This document shows positions 7,991 to 14,545 of a stretch of DNA of 14,545 bases, piece by piece. Position 1 is the stretch's first letter. Each line of letters begins with the position of its first letter. A model generated the notes under the pieces. It searched no databases. It was not told the origin of the DNA and saw nothing but the letters and a program-made list of their open reading frames with translations. Made by a program: the position numbers and the translations under genes. The stretch is from JAHHLP01 sp041609895 (lineage in GTDB: Bacteria; Bacteroidota; Rhodothermia; Rhodothermales; JABDKH01): contig JBFIPX010000072.1 of NCBI GenBank assembly GCA_041609895.1, forward strand, positions 1-14,545, written 5' to 3'.

Positions 7991-8563
7991 ATGACCGTCT
8001 TGAAACAACTTCTGGCCGCAGCTACCGGTGTGATTGCGGCTATGGTGATGCTGCTTGGGCTCGCTCCAGATTCAGTCGCGCAAGATCTGAAGATTGGGTA
8101 TGCGGACGCGGAGCTGGTGTTGGTGAATATGCCGGAATACAAAACGAATGCGGAGAAAGTCCAGCGCCAAGCTCGAAGCTCGCAGCAAGAGTTGGAAGCC
8201 CTCGGTACCGAACTGCAAGCGGATATGGAGAAGTTCGAGAAGCAGGCTCCGATCCTTTCCCCTGAAAAGCTCGAGGAGCGCCAGCAGGAGCTTCAGCAGC
8301 GATATGCAAATCTGCAAAAGCAGGGCGCGACCAAAGAACAGGAGCTTGCCCAATTTGAGGCGGATCTCATGAACCCGCTGATCGAAAGGGTCGGTACCGC
8401 GGTTAATACCGTCGCCGAGGAGAAGGGTCTGGATATCGTTTTGAAGTCGCCGGGCCTCCTGTACGTGAGTGACCGCGTTGTTGATATCACAATCGACGTG
8501 GCCAAAAGACTGGGCATAAAAGTCTCTGATTCCGATGCCGCAGCGCAAGCGCCGGCACAGTAG
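7991..8563 (+). CDS. OmpH/Skp-family periplasmic chaperone, copy 2
   Basis: This is a second protein of the same family (190 residues from the ATG at 7991), with its own signal peptide and likely cleavage at SVA|Q near residue 30. The frame also opens at a TTG at 7979, but the ATG gives the better signal peptide. The mature part begins LKIGYADAELVLVNMPEY, the same strand-plus-PEY motif as copy 1. It continues as a Gln- and Glu-rich coiled coil, and ends in a strand (GLDIVLKSPGLLYVSDRVVDI) and an Ala/Gln/Pro tail (AAAQAPAQ). Overall identity to copy 1 looks low outside the motif, so this is an old duplication, not a recent one. It is the last gene of the cluster, followed by a hairpin. Tandem OmpH genes after bamA are common in Bacteroidota. 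Confidence 0.92.
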   Translation: MTVLKQLLAAATGVIAAMVMLLGLAPDSVAQDLKIGYADAELVLVNMPEYKTNAEKVQRQARSSQQELEALGTELQADMEKFEKQAPILSPEKLEERQQELQQRYANLQKQGATKEQELAQFEADLMNPLIERVGTAVNTVAEEKGLDIVLKSPGLLYVSDRVVDITIDVAKRLGIKVSDSDAAAQAPAQ

Positions 8564-8588
8564 CCGTTAGCGGCAGGGTCAAGTTTTT

Positions 8589-8613
8589 CAGAGGCGCCTC
8601 TTCGGCGCCTCTG
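8589..8613 (+). terminator. Perfect 10-bp GC-rich hairpin after the second ompH
   Basis: CAGAGGCGCC at 8589-8598 pairs perfectly with GGCGCCTCTG at 8604-8613 around a five-base loop (TCTTC). It starts 25 bp after the ompH2 stop codon, a typical place for an intrinsic terminator. The following tract is weak (CTGTTTAAG). On the opposite strand the stem is followed by AAAAAC, so it is not a good terminator in reverse. It would separate the envelope cluster from panB. Confidence 0.6.
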
Positions 8614-8627
8614 CTGTTTAAGGGAAA

Positions 8628-8657
8628 TTTGCCGAACCGGCTAGCGCCGTATATTGA
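8628..8657 (+). promoter_or_regulatory. Possible Bacteroidota-type promoter upstream of panB
   Basis: TTTG at 8628-8631 and TATATTGA at 8650-8657 are 18 bases apart. This resembles the -33 TTTG / -7 TAnnTTTG arrangement used by the Bacteroidota primary sigma factor, with one mismatch in the -7 element. It lies after the hairpin that ends the preceding cluster and about 70 bp before panB, where a promoter is expected. Read as an E. coli-type promoter the spacing is too short (15 bp). The evidence is position plus a loose match only. Confidence 0.3.
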
Positions 8658-8670
8658 GCGCCACGGCCTA

Positions 8671-8693
8671 CCAGGTATGTGATGCCTGGCATC
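8671..8693 (+). repeat. Overlapping inverted repeats in the panB leader
   Basis: Two mutually exclusive hairpins share bases here. CCAGGTAT/ATGCCTGG (8671-8678 with 8682-8689) forms an 8-bp stem with one G-T wobble and a GTG loop. GATGCC-T-GGCATC (8681-8693) is a perfect 6-bp inverted repeat with a single central base, better suited to a protein-binding site than an RNA loop. The block is about 30 bp upstream of the panB start. It could be an operator or a small RNA switch; nothing identifies a regulator. Confidence 0.4.
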
Positions 8694-8724
8694 AAACAGG
8701 TCTCGGAAAAACGACAGCGTGACC

Positions 8725-9558
8725 ATGAGCACGAAAACGTCCGCTTCGAAAATCGAAGCCGCCAAGCGCATCACCACACAGACGTTACAAGAGATGAAGG
8801 TGGCGAAGACCCCGGTCGCCATGCTCACGGCATATGACTATACGTCGGCAAGGATATTGGACTCGGCAGGGATCGACGTCATTCTTGTAGGTGACTCGGC
8901 GTCCAATGTAATTGCGGGTCACGAGACCACACTTCCCATTACCCTCGACCAGATGATCTATCATGCGAGCTCAGTAGTCAGGGGTGTGTCTCGCGCGCTG
9001 GTCGTGGTCGACCTTCCCTTTGGATCCTATCAGGGCAACTCGAAAGAAGCGCTGGCATCAGCCATCCGGATCATGAAGGAGTCCGGTGCGCATGCGGTGA
9101 AGCTCGAGGGAGGCGAAGCTGTGATACCAACGGTCGAGCGGATCATCACGGCCGGCATTCCGGTGATGGGACACCTCGGCTTGACACCGCAAAGCATCTA
9201 TCGCTTCGGCACTTACAAGGTGCGTGCCCGAGAAGAGGAGGAGGCGGAGACGCTTCGTCGTGATGCCCAGTTGCTCGAGCATGCCGGCTGCTTTGCAGTT
9301 GTCCTTGAGAAGATACCCCTCGAGCTTGCAAGCCAGGTCACGTCGTCGGTCAACATTCCGACGATTGGTATAGGCGCCGGTCCCGGCTGCGATGGGCAGG
9401 TCTTGGTCACCCATGATCTCTTGGGGTTGACCACGGACTTCAATCCGAGATTCGTACGGCGCTACGGGCACCTGGCCGACGAAATTGAGCGCGCTGTCGA
9501 TAGCTACATTCAAGACGTGAGAGATCGATCGTTTCCATCGATCGACGAGAGCTACTGA
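8725..9558 (+). CDS. panB: 3-methyl-2-oxobutanoate hydroxymethyltransferase (ketopantoate hydroxymethyltransferase)
   Basis: PanB transfers a hydroxymethyl group from 5,10-methylene-tetrahydrofolate to alpha-ketoisovalerate, the first step toward pantothenate and CoA. The 277-residue (beta/alpha)8 protein has the hallmark segments in order: MLTAYDYTSARILDSAGID, the metal-site VGDS (Asp57, Ser58), VVDLPFGSYQ (Asp96), AVKLEGG (Glu128), VMGHLGLTPQS, and VVLEKIP with the catalytic Glu195. IPTIGIGAGPGCDGQVLV and HDLLG follow. The length is typical. An in-frame GTG at 8719 lies two codons upstream, but the ATG at 8725 is preferred; no clear Shine-Dalgarno precedes it. It is followed by surE after 18 bp, probably on one transcript. 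No panC or panD is in view, so the pantothenate genes are not fully clustered here. Confidence 0.97.
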   Translation: MSTKTSASKIEAAKRITTQTLQEMKVAKTPVAMLTAYDYTSARILDSAGIDVILVGDSASNVIAGHETTLPITLDQMIYHASSVVRGVSRALVVVDLPFGSYQGNSKEALASAIRIMKESGAHAVKLEGGEAVIPTVERIITAGIPVMGHLGLTPQSIYRFGTYKVRAREEEEAETLRRDAQLLEHAGCFAVVLEKIPLELASQVTSSVNIPTIGIGAGPGCDGQVLVTHDLLGLTTDFNPRFVRRYGHLADEIERAVDSYIQDVRDRSFPSIDESY

Positions 9559-9576
9559 GGCTACCGGTGTGCGACC

Positions 9577-10383
9577 ATGGAGCAGGCGAAGAGTCTAGAT
9601 GATTCCCGGAAGCCGCTCATTCTGGTCAGCAACGACGATGGCATAGATGCCCCCGGGATCCTGGCCCTCGTCAGTGCTCTCGGGGATCTCGGCGACGTGT
9701 TTGTCGTGGCGCCGATCGATGAGCAGAGCGCTGTCGGGCACGCGATCACGATCCGCTCACCGGTTAGAGCGAGAGCCTGGCAGTTGCCGGATCGAATGCC
9801 GCATGAGGCGGCGTTTGCAGTAACCGGCACGCCCGCTGACTGCGTCAAGATTGCTGTCGACAAGCTTTTGCCACGCAAGCCCGACCTGGTCGTCAGCGGG
9901 ATCAATCAAGGACCCAATACGGCTGTCAACGTCATCTATTCCGGAACTGTGAGTGCAGCCACAGAAGCCTCCATTCTCGGCGTAGACGCTGTGGCCTTTT
10001 CTCTTTGCAGCTGGGATTCGCGTGACTTCGAGGCTGCAGGGAGAGTCGCCAGGCTGATATCCGAACGCGTGCTGGTATCGGGGCTCCCGGACGGAATTCT
10101 CCTCAACGTCAACATACCTGCGCTGACCCTGGACGAGATGTCGGGAATCGAAATCACGCGTCAGGCCCGCTCGATGTGGGAAGAGTCATTCGTCGAACGT
10201 GTCGACCCCTTCAATGAAAGGTACTACTGGCTGTCGGGCACCTTCGTGAACCTCGACGAGGGACTCAACACGGACATATCGGCTGTCGAACGCGGTTATG
10301 TGTCGGTGACTCCTATACAACATGACCTAACCGCCTATCGCCACCTCGAGTCGCTGTCCGAGTGGGATTGGAGGCTGGTGTAG
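9577..10383 (+). CDS. surE: 5'/3'-nucleotidase SurE
   Basis: SurE is a metal-dependent phosphatase that removes phosphate from nucleoside 5'- and 3'-monophosphates and, in some species, short polyphosphate; it has been linked to stationary-phase survival. The 268-residue protein has the family's metal site: ILVSNDDGIDAPGI with Asp20 and Asp21, the serine of EQSAVGHAITI (Ser51), and VSGINQGPNTAVNVIYSGTV with Asn110. The continuing AATEASILGVDAVAFS is also characteristic. The length matches the family, with a short polar N-terminal leader of about 12 residues. It starts 18 bp after panB, on the same strand. It is convergent with the polyamine operon, whose last stop lies 50 bp away. The link to panB is genomic only; no functional tie is evident. 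Confidence 0.96.
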   Translation: MEQAKSLDDSRKPLILVSNDDGIDAPGILALVSALGDLGDVFVVAPIDEQSAVGHAITIRSPVRARAWQLPDRMPHEAAFAVTGTPADCVKIAVDKLLPRKPDLVVSGINQGPNTAVNVIYSGTVSAATEASILGVDAVAFSLCSWDSRDFEAAGRVARLISERVLVSGLPDGILLNVNIPALTLDEMSGIEITRQARSMWEESFVERVDPFNERYYWLSGTFVNLDEGLNTDISAVERGYVSVTPIQHDLTAYRHLESLSEWDWRLV

Positions 10384-10413
10384 TCGGATATCGGGGGGTA
10401 TGAGCGCGGACTT

Positions 10414-10432
10414 CGAGGGGTCGGCACCCTCG
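10414..10432. terminator. Short hairpin between convergent surE and agmatine deiminase genes
   Basis: CGAGGG at 10414-10419 pairs with CCCTCG at 10427-10432 around a seven-base loop. It sits in the 50-bp gap where two transcripts converge and could serve both strands. Neither side has a clear T-tract, and a 6-bp stem is short, so the terminator role is inferred from position. Confidence 0.35.
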
Positions 10433-10433
10433 G

Positions 10434-11501
10434 TTACGCAGGCACCTGCTGCGTCAAACAGTGGATGGCCCCAAGGCCCCAGATTAGATCGACACAGTCA
10501 ACGCCCACGACCTCCCGTCCGGGAAACAACGGCCGTAGTATATCAATAGCGTTGCCGTCGGACACGCATCGGTACGTCGGGACAAGCACCACACGATTAC
10601 CGATGTAGAAATTGGCATAACTGGCAGGCAAGCGGTGGCCATCATAGAATACCGGATCCGGCGTCGGTAAGTCGATTATTCTGATTCCCAATCGGGAGCA
10701 AGCGTGCTGGAGGGCACTTCTGTTTTCAGCCAGCGTCCGGTAGTTTTCGTCGTTCCGGTCATGTTCCACTGGGATCACGACAGTGTCCGCGGCCGCAAAC
10801 CGGGCGATGTTGTCGATGTGCCCGTCGGTATCGTCGCCGGCGATGTCGCCACCGGGAAGCCACAAGACGGTATGCGCTCCAGTGCACCGCATCAGTTCCT
10901 TCTCGACAGATCGCCTGTCTAGAGAGGGATTGCGATTTGCGTTGAGTGCGCACGACTCCGTAGTAAGAAGCAGCCCGGCGCCATTGACTTCAATCGCGCC
11001 GCCTTCGAGAAAGAGCGTGGACGGAATGAGCGGCACATCAAGGAATGCGGCCATGCGCTGTGCAACCAGTTCATCCAGATCGAAGGGAGGGTACTTGCCA
11101 CCCCAGGCATTGTATTGCCAGCTGACGGCGGCCGTCTTGGCTGCCCGCCCATTCGGACGACTCTGGATGAAGGTGGCGCCGTGATCTCTCGCCCAGGCGT
11201 CGTTCGTTGGAATCCGTGCGTACCGAATATTCGATTGGCAATTACCAAGCTGATTGCGGACATGCTCTTCGTGGTCCTCATTGAGCACATTTAGAAGGAC
11301 GGGCTCCGAGGCTGCGAGGTGTTCTACAATGACACGATACGACGGCTCGACCCGCTCATACGCGCCTGGCCAGGTATCTCGATTGTGCGGCCACGATAGC
11401 CACGTCGCTGCGTGCGGCTCCCATTCAGCCGGCATGACGAAGTCCCGAGCCGTCGGATTCGCGGTCGATTCGTAGTCAGCCGAAACGTTAATCGTCGACA
11501 T
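10434..11501 (-). CDS. aguA: Agmatine deiminase
   Basis: This enzyme hydrolyses agmatine to N-carbamoylputrescine and ammonia through a covalent cysteine intermediate, in the cytosol. From the ATG at 11501 (355 residues) it shows the features of the agmatine deiminase branch of the peptidylarginine-deiminase fold: MPAEWEPHAATWLSWPHN near the start, NDAWARDHGATF with Asp101 and Asp106, FLEGGAIEVNG with Glu166, DDTDGHIDNIARF with His228, and GAIHCLTQQ with the nucleophile Cys348 at the C-terminus. The frame stays open to a GTG at 11543, but the ATG inside the end of the upstream gene (TATGTCGACGATTAA) is better. It gives a 14-bp overlap that suggests translational coupling. It is the last gene of the polyamine operon. 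The neighbouring amidase uses its product, which supports agmatine over peptidyl-arginine as substrate. Confidence 0.95.
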   Translation of the reverse strand: MSTINVSADYESTANPTARDFVMPAEWEPHAATWLSWPHNRDTWPGAYERVEPSYRVIVEHLAASEPVLLNVLNEDHEEHVRNQLGNCQSNIRYARIPTNDAWARDHGATFIQSRPNGRAAKTAAVSWQYNAWGGKYPPFDLDELVAQRMAAFLDVPLIPSTLFLEGGAIEVNGAGLLLTTESCALNANRNPSLDRRSVEKELMRCTGAHTVLWLPGGDIAGDDTDGHIDNIARFAAADTVVIPVEHDRNDENYRTLAENRSALQHACSRLGIRIIDLPTPDPVFYDGHRLPASYANFYIGNRVVLVPTYRCVSDGNAIDILRPLFPGREVVGVDCVDLIWGLGAIHCLTQQVPA

Positions 11502-12393
11502 AGCGGCGGGTAAGGTCGGAATACGCGTCGACACGTCTGTCACGAAGAAAGGGCCAGCCGTGACGCTGAAATTCGATCCGGCTCAAGTCAAGTTCTACGA
11601 CTTCCACTGTCTCTTCGTCAGCGGGGGCCCGATATACCACCGTTCCGTCCGGTGCCGCGACAAAGCTCTGTCCCCAAAACTCGATGCCGCCGGACATCGT
11701 TTCGCCCTCGGGGGCGGGCTCGAACCCGACCCGATTGACGGCAACGACGAAGATGCCGTTTGCGATGGCATGGGCGCGCTGCGCCGTCTCCCAGGCGTCG
11801 TGCTGCTGTTCGCCGAGGTCTGCCTTTTCATCGGGATGCCATCCGATCGCGGTCGGATAGAAGATCACGTCGGCGCCCCTGAGCGCAGTCGCTCGGGCAG
11901 CTTCGGGATACCACTGGTCCCAGCAAATCAGAATCCCCGACTTGTGACCGTCTTCCGCGAACGCCGCGAATCCAAGATCGCCCGGCGCGAAGTAGAACTT
12001 CTCGTAGAATCCAGGATCATCCGGGATATGCATCTTCCGGTACTTCCCGACATACCCACGCTTCGGTGAGATGAAGGCCGTCGTGTTGTGGTAGAGTCCG
12101 GTTGTCCTTTTTTCGAAGAGGCTGACATAGATGCTGATACCGTACGAGCTTGCCAGTGCCGAAAAGCGGTCTGTCGTCGGGCCGGGCACGGGTTCCGCGA
12201 ACCGGAAGTTTGCCGCGTTCTCGGTCTGACAGAAGTAACGTGTCTGGAACAGTTCCGGTAGACAGACGATGTCCGCCCCACGTTCGGCCGCTTCGCGGAC
12301 CAGTACTTCCGCGTGCATGGTATTCTGCTCCCTGTCGTCCGAACAGCGCATCTGAACGACACCGACGCGAAGCATATCAGGTGTGTCACTCAT
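11488..12393 (-). CDS. aguB: N-carbamoylputrescine amidase (nitrilase superfamily)
   Basis: AguB hydrolyses N-carbamoylputrescine to putrescine, CO2 and ammonia. The 301-residue protein has the nitrilase-superfamily triad in its usual context: Glu47 in CLPELF, Lys120 in KYRKMHIPDDP and Cys157 in LICWDQWYPE. The stretches ENAANFRFAEPVPGPTTDRF and GWHPDEKADLGEQQHDAWET are characteristic of the plant and bacterial N-carbamoylputrescine amidases rather than of generic nitrilases. The length is typical. The ATG at 12393 follows the speA stop after three bases, with AGAGG directly before it. The 3' end overlaps the agmatine deiminase start by 14 bp. The tight packing implies a single transcript and coupled translation. 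Context and sequence agree, so the assignment is firm. Confidence 0.95.
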   Translation of the reverse strand: MSDTPDMLRVGVVQMRCSDDREQNTMHAEVLVREAAERGADIVCLPELFQTRYFCQTENAANFRFAEPVPGPTTDRFSALASSYGISIYVSLFEKRTTGLYHNTTAFISPKRGYVGKYRKMHIPDDPGFYEKFYFAPGDLGFAAFAEDGHKSGILICWDQWYPEAARATALRGADVIFYPTAIGWHPDEKADLGEQQHDAWETAQRAHAIANGIFVVAVNRVGFEPAPEGETMSGGIEFWGQSFVAAPDGTVVYRAPADEETVEVVELDLSRIEFQRHGWPFLRDRRVDAYSDLTRRYVDD

Positions 12394-12396
12394 CCT

Positions 12397-14382
12397 CTAG
12401 CGCTGCAGGTACGTGGAATCGGTGAGGCATTCCCGGTACTCTTCGAGGAGACGCGAGCCGGCTGCAGGTTTCAGCGCACCTGCCTCCACCTTCGACTTCA
12501 CCAGGAGTTCCATCCTCTTCTCAAGGTGGCTGGGGAAGTACTGAACGAGGGCGAGCATATCCTGAATGCTTGTCGAGCCAATCACCTTCTCGATGTAGTA
12601 GCCTCCGTGTTCGGAATCGTCTGCATATACATGTGCCTCTGCGACACGTCCGAACAGGTTATGAGTATCACCCATAATGTCCTGGTAAGCACCCATCAGG
12701 AAAACGCCTACGTAGTAGGGTTCACCGTTGTGCAGTTCGTGCAGGTCCAGAAAGCCTCCTTCAGGGTGGTTGGTTACGTAGCCGTCCACCTTCCCGTCCG
12801 AATCGCATGTCAGATCCATCAGGACGGATCGACGGGTCGGGCGCTCCCCAAGGCGCTGCAGTGGCATGATCGGGAATCGCTGACCGATGGCCCAGTGATC
12901 GAGCATTGATTGGAAAACCGAGAAGTTGCACAAGTATTGATCGACGAGTTGAACGGACAGGGTTGCGAGTTCCTCTGGGAGCCAGTCCGCTGCGACAGAC
13001 TCAATTCGTGTGTTGATGGCACGACAGACCGTCCAGAAAATCTGGTCTGACAGCGCCTTTTGCTCGAGAGGAAAGTAACCGAAGCCAAATAACGCGTCGA
13101 CCTCATGGCGCTTGCTCACCGCATCATGGTATGCCTCCAGAAGTTCTGCGGGTCGAAGAGCCTCCTCGCCAGTTACCCACTCCAGCGTCTGATGAAGTTC
13201 GTGAACCAGCCGATGGGCACTCTCGTCTGGAATTGCGCCCGTCTCAACGCTTTCGCGAGTATAACTCCCGAGAACCTCCAACACGAGTACGGAATGGTGG
13301 GCGGTAATCGCGCGCCCACTTTCGGAAACGATTACAGGATGCTCGACCTTTTCGCCGTCGCAAACCTCCTTGATAGTCTGAACGATGGCATTCGTGTATT
13401 CACCGAGTGAGTAGTTGATGGAGTTCTCGCCACCAGCGAGGTCACCTTCGTAGTTGACGCCCAGGCCGCCCCCCACGTCGACATATCGGACAGGAATGCC
13501 TCGTTTCCTGATTTGAACGAAGATCTGCGAAATCTCCTTCGTCCCTCGGCGCAGCGCCTGTATGTCGGAAATCTGACTACCCAGGTGGAAATGCAGCAGT
13601 GTCAGTAGGTCGTTCTGACCGTTGGCCGCCAACCAATCCAGAATGTGGAGTAGTTCGGTTATCGATATGCCGAACTTGGACAGGTCGCCCCCGGAATCAG
13701 CCCACTGACCTGCGCCGGAAGTAGACAGCCTGACGCGCACACCGAAGTACGGCTGGACGCCGCGCTCTGCGCCGACTTGCATCAGGGTCTCAAACTCATC
13801 GACCTTCTCGACTACGGGGATGATGTGTTTTCCGATTTGCTGAATAGCGACGATGAGACCAATCATGTCGCGATCCTTGTATCCGTTGCAAATCAGAAGC
13901 GTGTCGTCTGAGTCAAGGTGGGGAAGTGCGGCGATCAGTTCAGTCTTGGACCCACACTCGAGACCCATTCCATAGGGTCTTCCGGCATCGAGGACCTCCT
14001 CGACAACCTCGTGGAGCTGGTTGACTTTTATCGGATAGACTCCGACGTAACGATTCTCGTATCCGATCTCCTCGATGGAGTGCTGAAACGCCTCATTGAT
14101 TTGTGTGACCCGGCCACTCAGGACATCTTGAAAGCGGATCAAAACCGGGAACGGGATCTTCCTCGCCTTCAACTCGTCGGCTACCGCGCGAATGGAAATA
14201 CCGCGATCACCAGATCGGGTCGGATCGACAATGCACGAACCGTCAACGTCGACTCTGAAGTAGCCGTCACTCCACCCCGCGACGTTGTAGAGTTCTGCCG
14301 TTTGCTCCGGAGACCATCGGGGAGGTACCGCCTCCAAAATAGAACTCGCCATTGGAGCTGCCGCGTTAGCGTTTTCCTCCAT
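12397..14382 (-). CDS. speA: Biosynthetic arginine decarboxylase (PLP-dependent)
   Basis: SpeA decarboxylates arginine to agmatine, the entry step of this putrescine route. The 661 residues (from the ATG at 14382) align in order and length with E. coli SpeA. The PLP lysine lies in VYPIKVNQ (Lys119), followed by LECGSKTELIAAL, ICNGYKDRDMI, QLLHFH-type LLHFHLGSQISDI, VDVGGGLGVNYEG, SESGRAITAHHSVL, LFGFGYFPLEQKA, NFSVFQSMLDHWAI, DLTCDSDGKVDGY with the active-site cysteine, and GVFLMGAYQDIMGDTHNLFG. The frame is open to a TTG at 14454, and ATGs at 14397 and 14352 are alternatives. I chose 14382 because it has AGGG seven bases upstream and gives only a 17-bp overlap with the preceding gene's stop. 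It is the second visible gene of the polyamine operon. Confidence 0.96.
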   Translation of the reverse strand: MEENANAAAPMASSILEAVPPRWSPEQTAELYNVAGWSDGYFRVDVDGSCIVDPTRSGDRGISIRAVADELKARKIPFPVLIRFQDVLSGRVTQINEAFQHSIEEIGYENRYVGVYPIKVNQLHEVVEEVLDAGRPYGMGLECGSKTELIAALPHLDSDDTLLICNGYKDRDMIGLIVAIQQIGKHIIPVVEKVDEFETLMQVGAERGVQPYFGVRVRLSTSGAGQWADSGGDLSKFGISITELLHILDWLAANGQNDLLTLLHFHLGSQISDIQALRRGTKEISQIFVQIRKRGIPVRYVDVGGGLGVNYEGDLAGGENSINYSLGEYTNAIVQTIKEVCDGEKVEHPVIVSESGRAITAHHSVLVLEVLGSYTRESVETGAIPDESAHRLVHELHQTLEWVTGEEALRPAELLEAYHDAVSKRHEVDALFGFGYFPLEQKALSDQIFWTVCRAINTRIESVAADWLPEELATLSVQLVDQYLCNFSVFQSMLDHWAIGQRFPIMPLQRLGERPTRRSVLMDLTCDSDGKVDGYVTNHPEGGFLDLHELHNGEPYYVGVFLMGAYQDIMGDTHNLFGRVAEAHVYADDSEHGGYYIEKVIGSTSIQDMLALVQYFPSHLEKRMELLVKSKVEAGALKPAAGSRLLEEYRECLTDSTYLQR

Positions 14383-14545
14383 CGCCAATCCCTGCATTCC
14401 CGTTTGTTGATGATTCTGGCTCGGTGGCTTCGGCTGTCTCAAGGATGTATCCAAAGACCAGCGGAGCTACAATCGTTGCGTCCGACTCGATAATGAAGGA
14501 GGGTGTGTCCGGAGACAATTTGCCCCACGTGATCTTTTCCGATGG
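14366..14545 (-). CDS. Deoxyhypusine synthase-like protein, C-terminal 59 residues only
   Basis: The minus-strand frame entering from the right edge ends at TAA 14368-14366. The visible part reads PSEKITWGKLSPDTPSFII, then ESDATIVAPLVFGYIL, and a polar tail ending GDGGKR. The WGK motif followed by a D-A-T strand and a hydrophobic helix is the C-terminal signature of deoxyhypusine synthase. In the human enzyme the lysine of WGK (Lys329) forms the covalent aminobutyl intermediate, and it is kept here. Bacteria lack the eIF5A substrate, so bacterial homologues are thought to work on free polyamines, for example making homospermidine. That is inference here, since most of the protein is outside the window. 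It overlaps the speA start by 17 bp, so it belongs to the polyamine operon, whose promoter must lie beyond the right edge. The tail after the last helix (about 20 residues rich in Glu, Ser, Gly) is longer than I would expect. Confidence 0.85.
   Translation of the reverse strand, partial: PSEKITWGKLSPDTPSFIIESDATIVAPLVFGYILETAEATEPESSTNGNAGIGDGGKR

Noticed and set aside
7397..8563. Tandem ompH genes as an assembly duplication
   Set aside because: The two genes share only a short motif and differ in length and sequence, so they are true paralogues.
9525..9545. Hairpin TCGATCG/CGATCGA at the end of panB
   Set aside because: It is inside coding sequence before the stop, has no T-tract, and arises from two CGATCG palindromes that are common in this GC range.
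12313..12909. Plus-strand 198-codon frame antisense to speA and aguB
   Set aside because: It lies opposite the conserved C-terminus of arginine decarboxylase and shows no recognisable motif.
13918..14493. Plus-strand 191-codon frame antisense to the speA N-terminus
   Set aside because: It is opposite the PLP-lysine region of speA; a shadow frame.
1..14545. Signs of a mobile element, defence system or CRISPR array
   Set aside because: No transposase, integrase, repeated spacer pattern, tRNA-flanked insertion or abrupt change in composition was seen; the gene content is core metabolism.

Overview
The window is a chromosomal stretch of a Gram-negative bacterium with moderately high GC, packed with housekeeping genes. 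The order dxr - rseP - uppS - bamA - ompH - ompH, two small secreted OmpH/Skp proteins in tandem, and the near-absence of Shine-Dalgarno sequences point to the Bacteroidota/Rhodothermota side (Rhodothermales- or Balneola-like) rather than Proteobacteria. This placement is inferred from gene content and order, not from a database search. I saw no tRNA, rRNA, CRISPR array, insertion sequence or phage gene.

Layout: (1) 1-986, minus strand: N-terminal 328 residues of a secreted TPR-repeat protein that runs off the left edge. (2) 987-1090: short divergent promoter region. (3) 1091-8563, plus strand: envelope-biogenesis cluster. It holds dxr (MEP isoprenoid pathway), rseP (site-2 intramembrane protease), uppS (undecaprenyl-PP synthase), bamA (outer-membrane protein insertase) and two OmpH/Skp-type periplasmic chaperones. 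A perfect 10-bp hairpin at 8589-8613 closes it. (4) 8725-10383, plus strand: panB (pantothenate/CoA synthesis) and surE (5'-nucleotidase), preceded by a leader with overlapping inverted repeats. (5) 10434-14545, minus strand, convergent with surE: a compact polyamine operon, transcribed from the right edge. It encodes a deoxyhypusine-synthase-like protein (C-terminal 59 residues only), then SpeA, N-carbamoylputrescine amidase and agmatine deiminase.

How the genes fit together: Dxr supplies isoprenoid precursor, from which UppS makes the C55 lipid carrier for cell wall and O-antigen. BamA and the OmpH chaperones insert and escort outer-membrane proteins, and RseP belongs to envelope stress proteolysis. 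The right-hand operon gives a complete arginine -> agmatine -> N-carbamoylputrescine -> putrescine route. The DHS-like enzyme probably acts further downstream on putrescine or spermidine, because bacteria have no eIF5A for a true deoxyhypusine synthase to modify.

Most of this is ordinary core genome. The points most worth a second look are the DHS-like enzyme, which keeps the active-site lysine and is locked into the putrescine operon by overlapping frames; the apparent non-canonical CTG start of rseP; and the overlapping inverted repeats in the panB leader.
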